Part shown: positions 25,206-33,761 of the stretch, in pieces | Position numbering within the stretch: the first letter of the stretch is position 1 | Layout: each line of letters starts with the position of its first letter | Assembly (NCBI RefSeq): GCF_003011965.1 | Contig: NZ_PXWG01000001.1 | Coordinates: 310,001-374,000 of the forward strand | Direction of reading: 5' to 3' | DNA length: 64,000 nucleotides | From: Streptosporangium nondiastaticum | Lineage (GTDB): Bacteria > Actinomycetota > Actinomycetes > Streptomycetales > Streptomycetaceae | Program-made: the position numbers and the translations under genes | Notes under the pieces: generated by a model | Database searches by the model: none | Told to the model about the DNA's origin: nothing | The model's input: the letters and a program-made list of their open reading frames with translations, nothing else

Positions 25206-25532
25206 ATGATCTTCATCGCCGTGAAATTCACCATCCGCCCCGAGCGCAGCGCGCGGTGGCTCGAGGACGTCGCCGAGTTCACCCGCGCCACGCGCGAGGA
25301 GCCGGGCAACCTCTTCTACGAGTGGTCGAAGAGCGTGGACAACGAGCACGAGTACGTGCTGCTGGAGGCCTTCGCCGACGCCGAGGCGGGCGAGGTGCAC
25401 GTCAAGTCCGAGCACTTCAGGACCGCCATGGCATGGATGCCCGACGCCGTCGCCGAGACCCCGAAGATCATCAACGTCGAGGTCCCGGGCAGCGGCTGGT
25501 CGGCGATGGCCGAGGTCCAGCCGCGGCAGTAG
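25206..25532 (+). CDS. Antibiotic biosynthesis monooxygenase (ABM/YgiN-like)
   Basis: The 108-residue product matches the ABM dimeric alpha/beta barrel fold: IFIAVKFTIRPERSARWLED, then EEPGNLFYEWSKSVDNEHEY, VLLEAFADAEAGEVHVKSEHF. Members oxidise quinols or aromatic intermediates or act as small binding proteins without a cofactor. The start at ATG 25206 places the conserved first beta strand at the N-terminus. There is no biosynthetic cluster around it, so its substrate is unknown. Confidence 0.82.
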   Translation: MIFIAVKFTIRPERSARWLEDVAEFTRATREEPGNLFYEWSKSVDNEHEYVLLEAFADAEAGEVHVKSEHFRTAMAWMPDAVAETPKIINVEVPGSGWSAMAEVQPRQ

Positions 25533-25673
25533 CGCTTGCCGCCCAACCCGTGGCGGGCAGTACGACCCGCGCCGACGTCAAGGCGGGCATCACCGTGTCG
25601 GCCCGCAACGCGCCCGCCACGCCCGGGAAGGGCAAGTGGCGCGTCAAGCGGGCCGCACGCGTGAAGCGGCGCG

Positions 25674-26786
25674 TCAGTCGACTCGGACCTCTTCGACGCC
25701 CAGGTACATCACGGACGGCCGGCCGGGGTTGAAGGCGATGGCCGAGATCCCGTCATAGGCGTTGTGGGTCTTGGTGACCTTGCCCGTGGCGGCGTCCAGG
25801 CGGAAGAGGTCCGTGCCGTAGCCCGCGTAGTACGTGCCGTACTCGAAGTACAGGACGTCCGGGGCGACGGGGCTCGCGGCCAGCAGCGTGCTGTTGGTCA
25901 GCTTGGTTTCCGCGGTGTCGTCGACGGCCTTGGCGAACGTCCGCCCGCCGTCCGTCGAGCGGTACAGGTGACGGCCCTCGTTGCCGGAGCCCGGCACGGC
26001 CTCGGCCAGGTCGACGCCCAGGCCGTAGACCACCGAGGAGGAGGCGGGGGATACGACCGTGGAGAAGAGGTTCGCCGAGCCGGCGGACAGCCCGGTGGAC
26101 GGCCGCCAGGTGACACCGCCGTCCGTGGTCACCTCTCCGCCGCGCACCATGCCGCCCGCGACGGCGTGGTCGATGTCGGAGGGGTCGAAGGACACGGAGT
26201 ACACGCTCGCCCCGCCGCCGAACGCGGCCGTGCCGACGGCGTGCCAGGTGGCGCCGGCATCAACCGAGTCGTAGATCCGGCCGTCGTGCCCGGCGACCCG
26301 CACATGGTCCGGGCGCGCCCGGTCGGTGCCCAGGCCCACGATGTTCGCGGTGGGGGACATCAGCGGGGTGACGGTCCGCCCGTCGGTGCGGGCCAGGAAG
26401 CGCCCGCTCATCTCCCAGGCGAAGGCCCGGCCGCCGGGGGCGGCCGTCAGCCGGGTCGAACCGCTGCCGACCGCGCCGACCCGGGTCCAGGTGCAGCCGG
26501 CGTCGGTGGAGCGCTGCAGCTCACCGTTGCGCGTGGCCAGCAGGGTACCCGGGGTGTCCAGTGCGACCAGGCCGTGGGTGTAGCTGGTCGTTCTCAGGGT
26601 GCCGGTGGTGGGCGCGAGGCTCGCTCCGTCGTCGGTGGTGAAGGTGACTCCGCCGTCCCCCGTCACACGGGTGCAGGACGGAGCCGGCCATACCGGCGCG
26701 CCGGGACCGGTAGCGAGGGCGCTGGACGGCGCGGCGAGGACGAGAGCGGCGGCTGCCGTGGTGACGGCGGCACCGAGACGCTTCAT
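25674..26786 (-). CDS. Secreted beta-propeller protein resembling dispase autolysis-inducing protein
   Basis: The 370-residue product has a signal peptide (MKRLGAAVTTAAAALVLAAP) and a mature part of repeated blades with Asp-box-like turns: STDAGCTWTRVG, SVDAGATWHAVG, TTDGGVTWRPS, STDGGRTFAKA. The N-terminal GPGAPVWPAPSCTRVTGD and the blade spacing (about 45-50 residues) resemble DAIP of Streptomyces mobaraensis, a seven-bladed propeller that acts on thermolysin-type proteases. That assignment is from memory of the family and not certain. It is an exported, probably soluble protein. Confidence 0.65.
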   Translation of the reverse strand: MKRLGAAVTTAAAALVLAAPSSALATGPGAPVWPAPSCTRVTGDGGVTFTTDDGASLAPTTGTLRTTSYTHGLVALDTPGTLLATRNGELQRSTDAGCTWTRVGAVGSGSTRLTAAPGGRAFAWEMSGRFLARTDGRTVTPLMSPTANIVGLGTDRARPDHVRVAGHDGRIYDSVDAGATWHAVGTAAFGGGASVYSVSFDPSDIDHAVAGGMVRGGEVTTDGGVTWRPSTGLSAGSANLFSTVVSPASSSVVYGLGVDLAEAVPGSGNEGRHLYRSTDGGRTFAKAVDDTAETKLTNSTLLAASPVAPDVLYFEYGTYYAGYGTDLFRLDAATGKVTKTHNAYDGISAIAFNPGRPSVMYLGVEEVRVD

Positions 26787-27014
26787 GGACTCTCCCTTGT
26801 GGGGCACGGTGGGCGCACGGGACGTGCGATGTCGGTCGACGATCTTGTTCTATTCGGAAGATCCTCCGTGGCGCAGCCCGGTTAAGCGTCAAATTTCCTG
26901 ACTCGAAAGGCGCTTGACGAAAAAATCCGGGTGTGTGGGTGTGGTGACGAGACCATCCGGAGGGCCCGGTCGGGGAGGGGCCGAAAGTGATGACGATCCG
27001 CCGACGTCCGCGGC

Positions 27015-27470
27015 CGTGGCGCCGCTGGCACAGTCGTGCTCACGGCGTTCCTGGTGAACTTCCGGCACGTCTTCTACGCGCTGTCCTTCCCGCTGCACCG
27101 CGTCAAGAGCCGCGCCGGGAAGGCCTACAGCACCTACACGATGACCGACGAGGCCTACGCCCTGACCACGAGGGAGTGCGCGCAGTCCTGGAGCGGCCGG
27201 AGGATGGTCTGGCTCCAGGTCCTGTGCCAGGTCTACTTGGGTCGGCGGCGCGACTCTCGGCGCGCTCTTCGGCGCCCTGGTTCCTGCACAACTGGCCGGA
27301 CTGGACTTCGCGTTGACCGCCTAGTTCGTCGTCCTGGCTGCCGACGCCTACCGCGCCCGGCGCGACATCCACACCCCGGTTCTCGCTCTGGTGCGCGCTG
27401 GTTGCCCGCTTCGTACTGACGGGGCAGATGCTGCTCGCCGTGCCCGGCTGCCTGGCTGCCCACTCTCCTC
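27015..27470 (+). pseudogene. azlC: AzlC-type permease, decayed
   Basis: The plus strand encodes VVLTAFLVNFRHVFYALSF and YTMTDEAYALTTRE, characteristic of AzlC, the large subunit of branched-chain amino acid exporters. After a frame change near 27240 it continues GALFGALVPAQLAGLDFALTA, then an in-frame TAG, then FVVLAADAYRARRDI. The N-terminal third is missing. No azlD remnant is obvious. Transport function is lost. Confidence 0.75.
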
Positions 27471-27489
27471 GACAAGGACGAGCATCATC

Positions 27490-29008
27490 GTGCGAAGCAG
27501 AAACATCCGTAGGGCCCTGGCCCCCCTACTCGCCGCCGGCCTCGTGGCAGCCACCCTTTCGATGCTGACGCCCGCAACGGCCTTGGCCGCGTCCACGGCA
27601 TCTGACACCTCCCCTGCCAGGGACCCTCTGCGGCAGTACACGCAGCAGAAGCTCCAGTGGAAACGCTGCGACGCGGAGGAGGGCCCCGACACATTCCAGT
27701 GCGCGACGCTCAAGGTGCCGCTGGACTACAGCGACCCCGGCGGCAAGACGATCAGGCTCGCGATATCCCGGCTGAAGGCGGGCGGCGCGAAGGCGCGTCA
27801 CGGCGTTCTGCTGCTCAACCCGGGCGGCCCCGGCGCACCGGGACTGCAGCTGCCTGCCGACCCGCTCCTGAAGCTCCCCGCGGAGGCGAAGCGGCGCTAC
27901 GACCTCGTCGGCTTCGACCTGAGGGGCGCCGGGCAGAGCTCTCCCGTCAGCTGCGGGCTGACCGCCGAGGAACAGGCCGACCAGCCGTACAAGGCGGAGA
28001 CCTTCGCGAAGGACGTGGACCGGGCCCGTACCGTCGCCGGGAAGTGCCGGGCCAGGGCCGGTGACAAGCTGCCGCACCTCACCACCCGCAACAGCGCCCG
28101 TGACATGGACGTCATCCGCGCAGCGCTGGGCGAGAAGACAATCTCCTACCTGGGGATCTCCTACGGCGCCTACCTCGGCGCTGTCTGCATGCAGCTGTTC
28201 CCCCAGCGAGCCGACCGGATCGTGCTGGACAGCGCAACCGACCCGAACCGGATCTACAGGGGGATGTTCCAGGACATGGCGAAGGCGGCGGAGCAGGCTT
28301 TCACGCGCTGGACCGCATGGGCCGCCAGACGCCACACGACCACGGACTGGGTGACACTCCGGCCGCACGACCTACTGGGACCTGATCGCGCGGGCGAACC
28401 GCACACCCATCCATTTTGAGGGACAGACCCTCACCGGCGACGGCATCCGTGCCGACAACCGCACGTTCTTCCACGTCCGGAAGGCTGCCGGACGGATCGC
28501 CGGACTGAAGAAGGCGGCCGAAGGTGAGAACCCGGCTCCGCCCGGCACGCCCGGTCAGGTCCAGGAGCCCGACGACAACTACGCCTCCACCGCCTGGTCC
28601 TTCATGTGCGCTGACACCCGCACCTGGTCGCACGACCCTGAGGAGTACCGCCGCGAGGCGATCCGCGACAAGGCCCGGTATCCGCTGTACGGCGACTTCG
28701 CGGCCGCCATCACACCCTGTGCCTTCTGGGAGCAGGGCAGCGAGCCGCAGACCACGATTGACAACAAGGTCGGTGCACTGATCGCGCAGAACGAGTGGGA
28801 CTCCCAGACGCCCCTCTTCGGGCCTCAGGCCATGCACCGGGCCCTGCACGGCTCCCGGATGCTCACCGTCGCCGGCGGCGAAGGACACGGCGTCCTCTAC
28901 GCGCCGGACAGCAGTCCCTGCGCGGACAAGGCCGCCACGGTCTACCTGACCACGGGCAGGCTCCCCGCCAAGCACCTGACCTGCCAGGCTCTGGCCGGGC
29001 AGAAGTAG
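27490..29008 (+). pseudogene. Secreted tripeptidyl aminopeptidase (S33/TAP), frameshifted
   Basis: From GTG 27490 a signal peptide (RRALAPLLAAGLVAATLSML) leads into an S33 peptidase: oxyanion motif LLLNPGGPGAPG, nucleophile in YLGISYGAYLGAV, Asp in QNEWDSQTP and His in AGGEGHGVLYA, ending with the Cys-containing TAP C-domain. The frame is broken twice near 28325 and 28365: WTAWAAR, then HDHGLGDTPAA, then TYWDLIARANRTPIHF lie in three different frames. All catalytic residues survive, so this is either recent decay or sequencing error. The family removes tripeptides from extracellular proteins. Confidence 0.8.
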
Positions 29009-29041
29009 CGACCCGCACGTTCGCGTAGTGGGCGCGGCCGT

Positions 29042-30073
29042 CTACTGCTCGTGCCCGGCGTCCGGTTCTGAGCGCTCTTTGCTCCGGTGGTCTTGTCTGC
29101 TGAGGGCGTGGGCGGCGCGGAGCAGGCGGTAGGCGAGTTTTTCGAGGTGGGGGGCGAGTTCGGGGGTGCCGTGGATGGTGTGGGCGGGGCCGAGGTCGAT
29201 GCCGAGGAGTTGTTCGGCGATGTGGTGGGGGTTGTCGGCGGCGAGGTCGAGCGTGCTGGTGGTCTCGTCGACGGGTTGGACGCGGTTGGAGAGGGCGTAG
29301 GTGCGGGCGCGGACGGTTTCGGCGTCGGCGGGGACGGTGGCGTGGAAGGTGTAGCGGGCGGGGGCGGCGGCCAGGCGCGTGGCGACGTAGGCGGCCGCGT
29401 CCGCGGCGGGGAGCGGGCGTGGAGTGACGCGGTGGCCGGTGGGGGTGGGGTCGGTGAGGCGGTCGACGCGGAAGAGGCGCCATTCGTCGAGGTCGGTGTC
29501 GTAGGCGACGAGGTACCAGACGGGGCTGGCCGCCACCAAGGCGTGCGGTTCGGCCCGGCGCTGGCCCGTGACGCCTTTCCCGGTCCGGTAGGTGAAGGTG
29601 GTGATCTCGTGGTCGCGGCAGGCCGCGGCCAGGGTGGCCAGGACGGTGGGGTCGGCCTCGGGGCCGGTGCTCCAGGGCACGGGGAGCGGGGCGGCGGTGG
29701 CCTGGATCGCGGTCACCTGGGGGCGCAGCCGTTGCGGTAGTACCTGTTCGAGCTTGGCCAGGGCGCGGACGGCCGTCTCCTCGATGCCGGTGACGCCGCC
29801 GGCAGCGGTGCGCAGGGCAACGGCGATGGCGACGGCTTCCTCGTCGTCCAGGAGGAGCGGGGGCAGGTCGGTGCCGGCGACCAGGCGGTAGCCGCCGGCG
29901 GTGCCGGTAGTGCCCTCGATGGGGTAGCTGAGGTCGCGGAGCCGGTCGATGTCGCGGCGGATGGTGCGCAGGGTGACGCCGAGGCGGGTCGCGAGTTCGA
30001 TACCGGACCAGGTGCGGCGTGTCTGGAGCAGGGACAGCAGGCGCAGCATGCGGGCGGGCAGGTCCTGGGTCAT
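29042..30073 (-). CDS. YafY-type HTH/WYL transcriptional regulator
   Basis: The 343-residue product has an N-terminal HTH_11 domain (ARMLRLLSLLQTRRTWSGIE through GVTLRTIRRDIDRL) and a wing with GTAGGYRL. The central WYL domain contains PVWYLVAYDTDLDEWRLFRV (residues about 180-200), and a WCX-type C-terminal extension follows. WYL domains bind small ligands or nucleic acid. It is divergent from the VOC gene at 30187, and two 19-bp tandem repeats lie between them. I infer that it controls that gene and probably itself. Confidence 0.85.
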   Translation of the reverse strand: MTQDLPARMLRLLSLLQTRRTWSGIELATRLGVTLRTIRRDIDRLRDLSYPIEGTTGTAGGYRLVAGTDLPPLLLDDEEAVAIAVALRTAAGGVTGIEETAVRALAKLEQVLPQRLRPQVTAIQATAAPLPVPWSTGPEADPTVLATLAAACRDHEITTFTYRTGKGVTGQRRAEPHALVAASPVWYLVAYDTDLDEWRLFRVDRLTDPTPTGHRVTPRPLPAADAAAYVATRLAAAPARYTFHATVPADAETVRARTYALSNRVQPVDETTSTLDLAADNPHHIAEQLLGIDLGPAHTIHGTPELAPHLEKLAYRLLRAAHALSRQDHRSKERSEPDAGHEQ

Positions 30074-30135
30074 GTTTCCAGGCTGCCAGGCATTAGTGAC
30101 GCGAGCTGTCCTAAAGGGCCTCTAGCGTGGAAAAC

Positions 30136-30173
30136 ATCCGGATGGTCCGCACAGATCCGGATGCTCCGTACAG
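30136..30173 (+). promoter_or_regulatory. Tandem 19-bp repeats, likely operator of the WYL regulator
   Basis: ATCCGGATGGTCCGCACAG (30136-30154) and ATCCGGATGCTCCGTACAG (30155-30173) are joined end to end with two differences. They end 13 bp before the VOC start, between the divergent WYL regulator and VOC genes. The 19-bp period puts both sites on nearly the same DNA face. Confidence 0.6.
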
Positions 30174-30186
30174 ATAGGAAAAGATC

Positions 30187-30606
30187 ATGATTACTGGAGT
30201 GAACACGGCCGCGGTCTGGGTGCTCGACCAGGATGCGGCCAAGGCGTTCTTCACCGACAAGCTCGGCCTGGAAGTACGTACGGACGTGCCGTTCGGCGAG
30301 GGCATGCGCTGGGTCACCGTGGGCGCCAAGGCTCAGCCGGAGACGCAGATCTCCCTGATGGTCCCGGGGCCGCCGATGATGGACCGCGAGTCCGCCCAGC
30401 AGCTCACTTCGCTGCTCGGAAAAGGTGTCCTGATCGGCTGCACCTTCACTGTCGAAGACTGCCACGCGGCTTTCGCTGACCTCTCCGCGCGGGGCGTCAC
30501 CTTCGTCCAGGAGCCGCAGCCCAGGCCGTGGGGCATCTCCGCGACCCTGCGGGACGACTCCGGAACCGTGCACGAGATCCTCCAGCCCCACCACCAGGAC
30601 CGGTAA
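30187..30606 (+). CDS. VOC family (glyoxalase-like) protein
   Basis: The 139-residue product is a single vicinal-oxygen-chelate domain: GVNTAAVWVLDQDAAKAFFT, then LGLEVRTDVPFGEGMRWVTV, then GCTFTVEDCHAAFADLSARG and GISATLRDDSGTVHEILQ with the metal-site Glu near the end. The first His of the usual metal set is replaced (TAAVWV), so metal binding is uncertain. Such proteins often give resistance by binding or opening electrophiles. Divergent transcription from the WYL regulator suggests inducible expression. Confidence 0.82.
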   Translation: MITGVNTAAVWVLDQDAAKAFFTDKLGLEVRTDVPFGEGMRWVTVGAKAQPETQISLMVPGPPMMDRESAQQLTSLLGKGVLIGCTFTVEDCHAAFADLSARGVTFVQEPQPRPWGISATLRDDSGTVHEILQPHHQDR

Positions 30607-30771
30607 GCAGCCGCTCGGAGCTCCTGACTGCGGCCGGCACAGCAGCTGACCGCTCCGGCTGCCGGGAGGATGATCCGCCCTCCCGGCACCCGGCGGGTGG
30701 CCGCACCGGCGACCAGCAGAAACGATGACCAGAGCCGGCCCTTCCGGGCCGCCCGACAACAGGGTGGAGTC

Positions 30772-31095
30772 ATGGCCTACGACGAAGTACTCGCGGAGCG
30801 CGTAAGGGAACGCCTGGAGCCCGAGGGAGTGGTCGCGAAGAAGATGTTCAGCGGCCTGACCTTCCTCCTCCAGGGAAACGCCCTGGCCAACCTCTACGAC
30901 GAGGGCCTCATGGTCCGCGTCGGCAAGGAAAGAAACGACGAAGCCCTCGCACGCCCCGGGGCCGCACCCCTGGTCATCCGGGGCAAGGAACAAAAGGGCT
31001 GGGTCCTGCTGGCGGAGGAAACCCTCGACGACGACGTCCTGGACGACTGGCTGGCGTGGGCCATGGACGTCACCGCCGAGCTCCCGCCCAAGTGA
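30772..31095 (+). CDS. TfoX/Sxy N-terminal domain protein
   Basis: The 107-residue product matches the TfoX N-terminal domain: RVRERLEPEGVVAKKMFSGL, TFLLQGNALANLYDEGLMVR, and a C-terminal WLLAEE-like segment ending DDWLAWAMDVTAELPPK. In proteobacteria TfoX regulates competence; in actinomycetes single-domain copies are of unknown role. ATG 30772 follows AGGGTGGAG. Its stop overlaps the first codon of the NB-ARC remnant (GTGA at 31092). Confidence 0.82.
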   Translation: MAYDEVLAERVRERLEPEGVVAKKMFSGLTFLLQGNALANLYDEGLMVRVGKERNDEALARPGAAPLVIRGKEQKGWVLLAEETLDDDVLDDWLAWAMDVTAELPPK

Positions 31096-31615
31096 CCCCC
31101 GGCCGAGCCCCCCTCACCGGCCTGCTGGAACCGTGCGGTGGCGCGCCCGCGGAATGGGCCCTCACCGTCGTCTCCGGCCCCGCCGGAGCCGGAGAGCCGA
31201 CCCTGGTCAACCGCGTGGCACGGGCTGTCTGCGACCGCTGTCCCGGTGGCCTGCTCTCCACCGACCTGCGTACCCCGGCCGGCGCCCCGTGTTCCCCGGC
31301 CGACGCACTCACGGACATGCTGCGCGCCACCGGCCTGCCGGGTGAGGCCGTGCCCGGGCCCGCGGCCGACCGCATCCGCCTCTACAGGGTGCGGCTGCAC
31401 GGCAGCCGCACCCTCGTCGTCCTCGATAACGCCCTCCGAACTGCTGGAATCTCCGCCGACGCACCGAATACTTGCTGGACCACCTGTGCGACCTCCGGCT
31501 CCTCCAGTGCGACCCGCGAGGCCCGGGAGCCTCGCCCCGGTACCGGATCCCCTTGCTGGTACGGAAGTTCGTCCGCATCGGTGAGGATGCCGGCGTGTGC
31601 CGGGACCTGCCGTAG
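31092..31615 (+). pseudogene. AfsR-like NB-ARC regulator remnant
   Basis: The first frame encodes ALTVVSGPAGAGEPTLVNRV, a Walker A region in which the Lys-Thr of GKT has become Glu-Pro. It continues to SRTLVVLDNALRTA, the Walker B strand of NB-ARC ATPases. After a deletion and frame change near 31450 another frame encodes RRRTEYLLDHLCDLRLLQCD and YRIPLLVRKFVRIGEDAG, the winged-helix part, to a stop at 31613-31615. Both loss of the P-loop Lys and the internal deletion exclude function. Confidence 0.6.
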
Positions 31616-32022
31616 GGGTCGGGGCCCGGTGCGCGCCCGGGCCCGGGGCAGCCCGGAGCGGTGGGGGTTCAGTTCTTCGGGCAGAGGCGGATGTGCACCA
31701 TGGTGACGATCTATTCGGCGAGGTGAGCCGTACGTTCGCCTCGCTGCAACCCGGCAGCTGCCCCAAGCCCTGGTCTCGGGCGGGGAGCTGGTGGCGCGGG
31801 TCGCCGGCGCACTGTCCTTCGAGGCGCCGCAACGCCGTGCAGTCGGCGCGGTCGCCGGCCGACGCGACATGCCCGGGGCCGCCCGGCTCGCGAAATCCCC
31901 GCCCGCGCACTTCAGCGTCTACGACCTCACGAGCCTGTTCGCACGAGGTGCGGCACCCGGCCGATCTTGAGGGACCTGACGGCGCGGTGTGCCGTACGCC
32001 GATGCGTGGAGATCCTTCTACC
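31616..32022. other. About 400 bp of unassigned, probably decayed sequence
   Basis: A plus-strand frame reads PQALVSGGELVARVAGALSF and EAPQRRAVGAVAGRRDMPGA, which looks like part of a real protein but has no start, and I cannot name it. It is probably the tail of another remnant. Confidence 0.3.
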
Positions 32023-32078
32023 ACTGGGGGCTGCGCACTGGGGGCTGCGCACTGGGGGCTGCGCACTGGGGGCTGCGC
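32023..32078 (+). repeat. Four tandem copies of a 14-bp unit
   Basis: ACTGGGGGCTGCGC is repeated four times without error (32023-32036, 32037-32050, 32051-32064, 32065-32078). The array lies just after the stop of the minus-strand RICIN-domain gene. Confidence 0.9.
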
Positions 32079-32112
32079 GGTACGACCGCTGAAGGCTCTC
32101 GTATCGGCTCGC

Positions 32113-32925
32113 TCAGGGATTCCTGACGGACCATTTCCGCGCGGGTCCGGCTCCTGGCTGCTGAAGGCGCAGGATGTCCCCGGGGCCGATGTCCAGGGTC
32201 TGTCCGGAGGCCTTGAGAGTCAGTGTGTAGGTGCTGCCGTCGGCAGCCACCCGCCACTGCTGGGTATCGGTTCCGGCGCACGGCTGTTGGGTTATCCCGC
32301 CCGCGGGTGAGGTGGCGTCGGCCTGGAGGCATTTGGCGGAGTGGACGGCCGTGATGCGGACGTAGCCGCCACCGGCGTCGGTGAGGGTCCATCGCTGGTT
32401 GGGGTTGCCGGTGGGCTGGTAGGCGATGACTACCGCGCCGTTGTCGCGGGAGGCCGCCGTGACGTCCGCGGCCTTGCCGGTGTCGCTGATCAGCATGTAG
32501 GGCCCGCCCAGGAGTACGGCGGCGGGCGGGCTGGGGGCGGCGGAAGGGGCGTTCGACGGGGAGGGTTCGGCGGAGCCGGGCGTGGCCGGGGTGGCGGGTT
32601 CCGGTGACCGCGCCGCGGGAGCCGCTCCTTGTTCGTCGCCGCCGAGTACCAGCGCGCCGACCGCGAGACCGGCGGCCGCGCAAGCGGCGATGGCCGCGAC
32701 GGGTATCCACACCCGTCGGGGCCGGCGAGCCGGCCGGCCGGACGCGCGGGGCTGCGCCGGTTCGGGTGCGATGCGCGGCAACGGCTTGGTCGCGCCGGCC
32801 GGATCCTCGGGTGGCACGTGGCCGTACTGCTGCCAGGCTCCCGGGGAGAGGACCTCGGTCGCGTCCGGGTCGAACGCCGAGGGACGGTAGGGCGGCGGCG
32901 TCGCAGGCTGCTGCGGGTGGTTCAC
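32113..32925 (-). CDS. Membrane-anchored RICIN/beta-trefoil lectin-like protein
   Basis: The 270-residue product has a Pro-rich cytoplasmic N-terminus of about 70 residues, a membrane segment at about 73-95 (WIPVAAIAACAAAGLAVGAL) and a Pro/Ser/Ala linker. The C-terminal beta-trefoil has the repeated QxW pattern: NPNQRWTLTDAGGGYVRI, CLQADATSPAGGITQQPC, TDTQQWRVAADGSTYTL, and a final RKWSVRNP. The trefoil should face outside and bind sugars. It parallels the HTH/trefoil protein at 22882 but lacks the HTH. No partner gene is adjacent. Confidence 0.78.
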   Translation of the reverse strand: MNHPQQPATPPPYRPSAFDPDATEVLSPGAWQQYGHVPPEDPAGATKPLPRIAPEPAQPRASGRPARRPRRVWIPVAAIAACAAAGLAVGALVLGGDEQGAAPAARSPEPATPATPGSAEPSPSNAPSAAPSPPAAVLLGGPYMLISDTGKAADVTAASRDNGAVVIAYQPTGNPNQRWTLTDAGGGYVRITAVHSAKCLQADATSPAGGITQQPCAGTDTQQWRVAADGSTYTLTLKASGQTLDIGPGDILRLQQPGAGPARKWSVRNP

Positions 32926-33224
32926 TACGGCTCCGGCTGTCGAGTCCTGGCCAAACAGCTGCGACCCTACTCGCCGTCAGTTCGCCCACCAGGTCGGGGC
33001 CTTGCTGCTACGGCCTTACCCGTGGACCTTGGCTAGCGGGTGCCCTGCCTGAGCAGGTGACGAGGGCTGAGGGCAGTTGCTCCCGTGGAGAACGGGTGAG
33101 GCCCCGAGTCGGCGTCCGGTTCCACGCATGTCCCGGCCCCCGGAGGTGGCTCGACCAGTCGGCGGCGCTGATGCGCCGGTGTTCGCCATGACGGAGCAAG
33201 CGCGCGGGAGTTCCGCGTGGGGGT

Positions 33225-33599
33225 TCAGGGGAGAGGCTGGGTGTCCCCTGCGAAGACGATGATCTGGTCGATGAGGTTGCGCCGCAGGTGGACGACGTCG
33301 GTTCCGGCGAGACGGGGGCCGCCGTCAGGGGTGGTGAAGGCCCACTGGTACCGGGCCCACTCATTAGGCATGTCCACTTCTGAGCAGCGGGTCATCGTGC
33401 CGGTCCCTGCCGGATGGCGGCGGATGTCCAGGACGAAGCGCTCGACTGCCGCGATGCCTTCACTGCGTCCCAACGGCCCCCAAAGGATCACGTCCGAGGT
33501 CAGGGCCTGGGCCAGCAGACTGGTCACGTACCTGTCGTCCGAGGCATTGAACGAGGAGATGAACGTATCGATCGCGCCCTGGGCAGTCTCTTCCTGCAT
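33225..33599 (-). CDS. SnoaL/NTF2-like nuclear transport factor fold protein
   Basis: The 124-residue product matches the SgcJ/EcaC-type NTF2 fold: AIDTFISSFNASDDRYVTSL, LTSDVILWGPLGRSEGIAAV, ARYQWAFTTPDGGPRLAGT, and the final IDQIIVFAGD strand. Members are small dimeric binding proteins or cyclases. No biosynthetic gene is close. The ATG at 33599 lies in a region where upstream sequence shows no clear ribosome-binding site. Confidence 0.75.
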   Translation of the reverse strand: MQEETAQGAIDTFISSFNASDDRYVTSLLAQALTSDVILWGPLGRSEGIAAVERFVLDIRRHPAGTGTMTRCSEVDMPNEWARYQWAFTTPDGGPRLAGTDVVHLRRNLIDQIIVFAGDTQPLP

Positions 33600-33682
33600 G
33601 TATCAGTAATACCAGTCATCGTGCGGAGGGTGGCCCCCGGGAGTGACAGCGGCAGCGGCATCGGCACTTGTTCATGGCACTA

Positions 33683-33712
33683 CGGCACTGCTCGCGGCCG
33701 CGAGCAGTGCCG
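33683..33712. terminator. Perfect 30-bp palindrome
   Basis: CGGCACTGCTCGCGG (33683-33697) and CCGCGAGCAGTGCCG (33698-33712) are exact reverse complements with no spacer. It lies 50 bp beyond the stop of the minus-strand gene at 33762 and probably terminates it, although a zero-spacer palindrome could equally be a protein-binding site. Confidence 0.5.
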
Positions 33713-33761
33713 GATCTGTCGCGAGAGATCCCGGAGCGGACGGTGAGGGGCCGGCTGCTGT

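Noticed and set aside
26866..26935. tRNA-like stretch (GTGGCGCAGCCCGGTTAAGCG)
   Set aside because: The D-arm-like piece is not followed by a proper anticodon arm, T-arm or acceptor pairing; probably chance.
32926..33224. Possible gene between the RICIN and NTF2-like genes
   Set aside because: No frame with a credible start or protein-like sequence.
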